The notes under the pieces were generated by a model. It ran no database searches. It saw nothing but the letters and a program-made list of their open reading frames with translations, and had not been told where the DNA came from. DNA of 12,496 nucleotides from Baffinella frigidus (Eukaryota; Cryptophyceae; Cryptomonadales; Baffinellaceae): assembly GCA_026770585.1 (NCBI GenBank), contig MU647628.1, positions 37,174 to 49,669 on the forward strand, read 5' to 3'. Positions 8,102 through 10,397 of this stretch are shown here, one piece after another; the first letter of the stretch is position 1, and each line of letters opens with the position of its first letter. Both the position numbers and the translations under genes were made by a program.

Positions 8102-10175
8102 ATATATATATGCATATGTACATATACATATATAGATATACACACAGACACACACACGGTCCATTTAGCAGGCATCTAGAACTTCACGGATACAGTCCAT
8201 CTAAACGATTTGTACTAGAATCTAATCCATTGCTGTGGATTACAACCGGACTCCCCCCCCGGAAATCCGGGGGGAAATTTCTTTGGTCGCTGCTAAGTGG
8301 TTTGCCTCGTCATAGCCGTATCTGGCAGCAAAACATGTCTGCCACACATAACTTTCGAATGGTGTAATTAAATTAAATTAAATTAAATCGAATTGAATGG
8401 GGAACTTGGGCGCATAATTAAATTAAACCGAATTGAATGTTTTAATTAAATTAAATCGAATCGAATTGGGAACTCGGGCGCTGCCAAGTGGATGGACGGT
8501 CGTCCGGGAAGAAAGGAAACACATTTTCAGGGTTTAGGGTTTAGGATTTAGGGGTTTCGGGTTTCGAGTTTCGGGTTTCGGGTTTCGACTTTCGACTTTC
8601 GTGTTTCGTGTTTCAGGTTTCGGGGTGTAGGAGGTACCGTTCCAAAACCTCGGCAAATCCGTTGCATGGCCGCTCCGGGAAGAACGGGAAGGCCGCCTGT
8701 TTTGGGGGTTAAGAGTTTGGCGTTGAACACTAGAAACACGAAACCCTCAACACTCACAACCCGAAACCCGAAACCCAAAACTCTGGTCTAGGGATTGGGG
8801 TTTGGTGTTTGGTGTTTGGTGTTTCGGGTTTCGGGTTTGGGGTTTCGGGTTTGCACTCGGCAGCGGACGAAATCGTTAAGTCAACTTATGAGGAAACGGC
8901 TCCAAGTCCGTCAACTTCCCGCGAGATACGGCTCCAACTCCATCAACTTTCGACGAAACGACTCTCACGCCATCAACAAAACCTCGGCGAATCCGTTGCA
9001 TGGCTGCTCCGGGAAGAACAACCCAAAAACAGCCTTTCCGTTACCCAAAACCCTGTTTTTTGGGTTTAGAGTTTAGGGTTTGGTGTTTGAAACCCGAAAC
9101 CCTCTGGGCCTACAGGGGTGCCTCGCTCATAAGAAACGCCCACCCCCCTAGGACCACCATAGGGCCCTAGGCATCGGCCTACTGTAGGGTCCTAGGGGGC
9201 GGCGCTTTCTTATGAGCGAGGTACCTCACGTAACCCTTAACCCGAAGGTAAAGCTCTGGGTTTAGTGTTAAACGCATCCCCTTAATCCTCAACCCTTAAC
9301 CAGAGAAACCCTAAACCCTAGACCCTAAACCCCAAACCCGAAGGGGACGTTCAGGGTTTAGGGTTTAGGGTACCACTCCAGAATGATCGAGCGAAACCGA
9401 TGCCTTATCCACGCAAGATCTGACGTGGTTGACCTAAGAATCCAAGGTCTTTCCCTTCAAAGATGTCAAAAGTGGATGTTTCGATCCCTCTGGCGTGATA
9501 CCGTGTCGCATGTGAAGGCGTCTCCAAAACCGAACGTTGGGATCAACTTTAATAGGGTAACGGGCTTAAAACTGGGTAGTTGTGCCTACGGTACCTCAGG
9601 TAACTATCCGGTTTTCAGTCCGTTATCGTATGAACTTGTCGTCTTCGAACACCGAGATTGTGCCAGGCGGAACAATCTAGATCAGGCGGAACACTCTAGA
9701 ACGTTCTCGAAGATCAGGTGGAACACTCTAGAACGTTCTCGAACGTCAGCAATGATGACGAGGAGTGTCCCTGTCCGTCAGCAATGATGACGAGGATGGG
9801 CGCTGCCTTCTAACTCTGCCCCAGTTCAATTTGGTCCCGTAGATAGAGTGCCCCCCTCCCAATTTCACAGGTGAATGTTGACACCCCCCCGTGAAATCCA
9901 CCTGTGAAATTTCGGGGGGGGCACTCTATCTACGAGCCCAAATTGAACTGGGACAGAGCTAGTCCTCGCAGACTATTCTCAACTTGCCACGCCAGATTGG
10001 ACGCGGGGGTAGATTTTTTTAAAACACCACAGGTGGTGTTTGTTGACTTTTGAAAACCACTGCCTTGAGGAGAAATTGACTTTGGGTAGATTTTTTTGAA
10101 AGTCAGCTAGACCTTGTCGCCTGTGAAGGAGTCTCCGAAACCGAATGTCGGGATCAACTTGTCGTCGTCGAACAC

Positions 10176-10227
<52 letters not shown>

Positions 10228-10357
10228 GAGAGAGAGTGACCGTTGTTACTACGAAGTTGAGCTATTTGAAAAGCGTCCACTGAGAACAGGTTATGCGCAC
10301 GCGAAACCGAATGTCGGGATCAACTTGTCGTCGTCGAACACCTGAGAGAGAGAAAGA

Positions 10358-10397
<40 letters not shown>

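Noticed and set aside
8896-8977. CRISPR-like array of 32 bp units
   Set aside because: The units are adjacent without spacers, diverged, and in eukaryotic intron DNA.
9383-9787. 134-codon plus-strand frame
   Set aside because: It lies antisense to the exon 4 copy, a hairpin element and an exon 7 shard and resembles no family.
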